The notes beneath the pieces were generated by a model, which was given only the letters and a program-made list of their open reading frames with translations, was not told where the DNA came from and did no database searches. Shown piece after piece: positions 6,517 through 6,744 of a stretch of 6,744 bases of DNA. Positions within the stretch are counted from its first letter, which is position 1; each line of letters starts with the position of its first letter. A program made the translations under genes and the position numbers. The stretch is from JAVBOP01 sp031550405. Its GTDB lineage: Bacteria > Bacteroidota > Ignavibacteria > Kapaibacteriales > UBA2268. The stretch covers positions 1 to 6,744 of the forward strand of contig JAVBOP010000212.1 in NCBI GenBank assembly GCA_031550405.1, given 5' to 3'.

Positions 6517-6590
6517 ATGAAATGTAAATTTATGTTTTTATAGCATTTCTGCTAATAAACTTATCTACAGCAAATAATCATATTACATAA
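6517..6590 (+). pseudogene. Possible frameshifted signal-peptide remnant
   Basis: An ATG at 6517 preceded by AAGGAAAAT encodes MKCKFMFL and then a stop at 6541. Shifting frame at the T-run 6535-6539 continues into IAFLLINLSTANNHIT, which ends at a TAA at 6588. Joined, the two parts read like a typical signal peptide (Lys-rich start, hydrophobic core, STA before the mature part). This suggests the leftover 5' end of an exported-protein gene, disrupted by a length change in the T-run and then truncated. Both pieces are short, so coincidence in AT-rich DNA cannot be excluded. Apart from this and the promoter at 6623-6653, I see nothing in the 6497-6679 spacer. Confidence 0.25.
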
Positions 6591-6622
6591 TCTTGCGAGG
6601 TTTAAAAAAATAAAAATAATAC

Positions 6623-6653
6623 TTGCATATATGAAAAATATTGTTTAAGTTTG
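6623..6653 (+). promoter_or_regulatory. Promoter for the gene starting at 6680
   Basis: TTG at 6623-6625, a 20-nt spacer and TAAGTTTG at 6646-6653 fit the Bacteroidota -33/-7 form. The box ends 26 nt before the ATG at 6680. Just downstream, GGTGT (6655-6659) and ACACC (6672-6676) could pair across a 12-nt loop in the leader, ending 3 nt before the start codon; this is short and may be chance. Confidence 0.6.
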
Positions 6654-6679
6654 CGGTGTGCAATTAATTAAACACCATT

Positions 6680-6744
6680 ATGAAAGATTTAGACAACATA
6701 ATAGCAGCCGATATACGGCATAAAAGCTTGTTTTTAGACAGGCA
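6680..6744 (+). CDS. 5' end of an unidentified gene, cut by the window edge
   Basis: An ATG opens a frame that runs uninterrupted to the end of the window (21 full codons), beginning MKDLDNIIAADIRHKSLFLD. It is acidic to neutral and hydrophilic with no signal peptide, so it is probably cytoplasmic. I do not recognise the family from these residues. A well-spaced TTG/TAAGTTTG promoter at the usual distance supports it as a real gene start, and it appears to be the first gene of its transcript. Confidence 0.6.
   Translation, partial: MKDLDNIIAADIRHKSLFLDR

Overview
The window carries five complete protein genes, a short 5' piece of a sixth at the right edge, and possibly the first codons of a seventh at the left edge. 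The DNA is AT-rich. Most genes lack a Shine-Dalgarno sequence. Several starts are preceded by a TAnnTTTG box, twice with a TTG 19-20 nt upstream, which is the promoter form known from Bacteroidota. The leucyl-tRNA synthetase (phrases such as DMFPYPSGAGLHIGHPEGYTATD and NWCADLGTVLANEEV) fits the Bacteroidota/Chlorobiota (FCB) group. To me it looks closer to Ignavibacteria/Kapabacteria/Chlorobi enzymes than to Bacteroides, but I cannot resolve the lineage without a tree.

Layout: leuS runs leftward over 26-2650. A 237-nt divergent promoter region follows, then a rightward pair: a secreted leucine-rich-repeat (LRR) protein (2888-4315) and coaE (4317-4934), separated by a single base. A 168-nt convergent spacer (4935-5102) holds a terminator-like signal, a long-range inverted repeat and what may be a gene remnant. 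rsmD runs leftward (5103-5681). Across a 74-nt divergent promoter region, an exported protein related to dual-specificity phosphatases runs rightward (5756-6496). The last spacer (6497-6679) holds a possible frameshifted signal-peptide remnant and a good promoter for a gene that starts at 6680 and leaves the window.

The housekeeping genes serve translation and cofactor supply: leuS charges tRNA-Leu, rsmD modifies 16S rRNA, and coaE makes coenzyme A. Two cell-envelope genes of unknown role are interleaved with them. I see no CRISPR array, transposase, phage gene, tRNA or rRNA, and no complete new multi-gene system.

Three observations stand out. First, an 80-bp palindromic repeat element sits in frame inside the editing domain of leuS and is translated as about 26 extra residues, much like the palindromic elements known inside Rickettsia genes. 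Second, the exported phosphatase-like protein keeps the P-loop Cys but has Gln where the catalytic Arg should be. Third, the LRR gene is tightly coupled to coaE. The two spacers with apparent gene debris suggest local gene decay, at low confidence.
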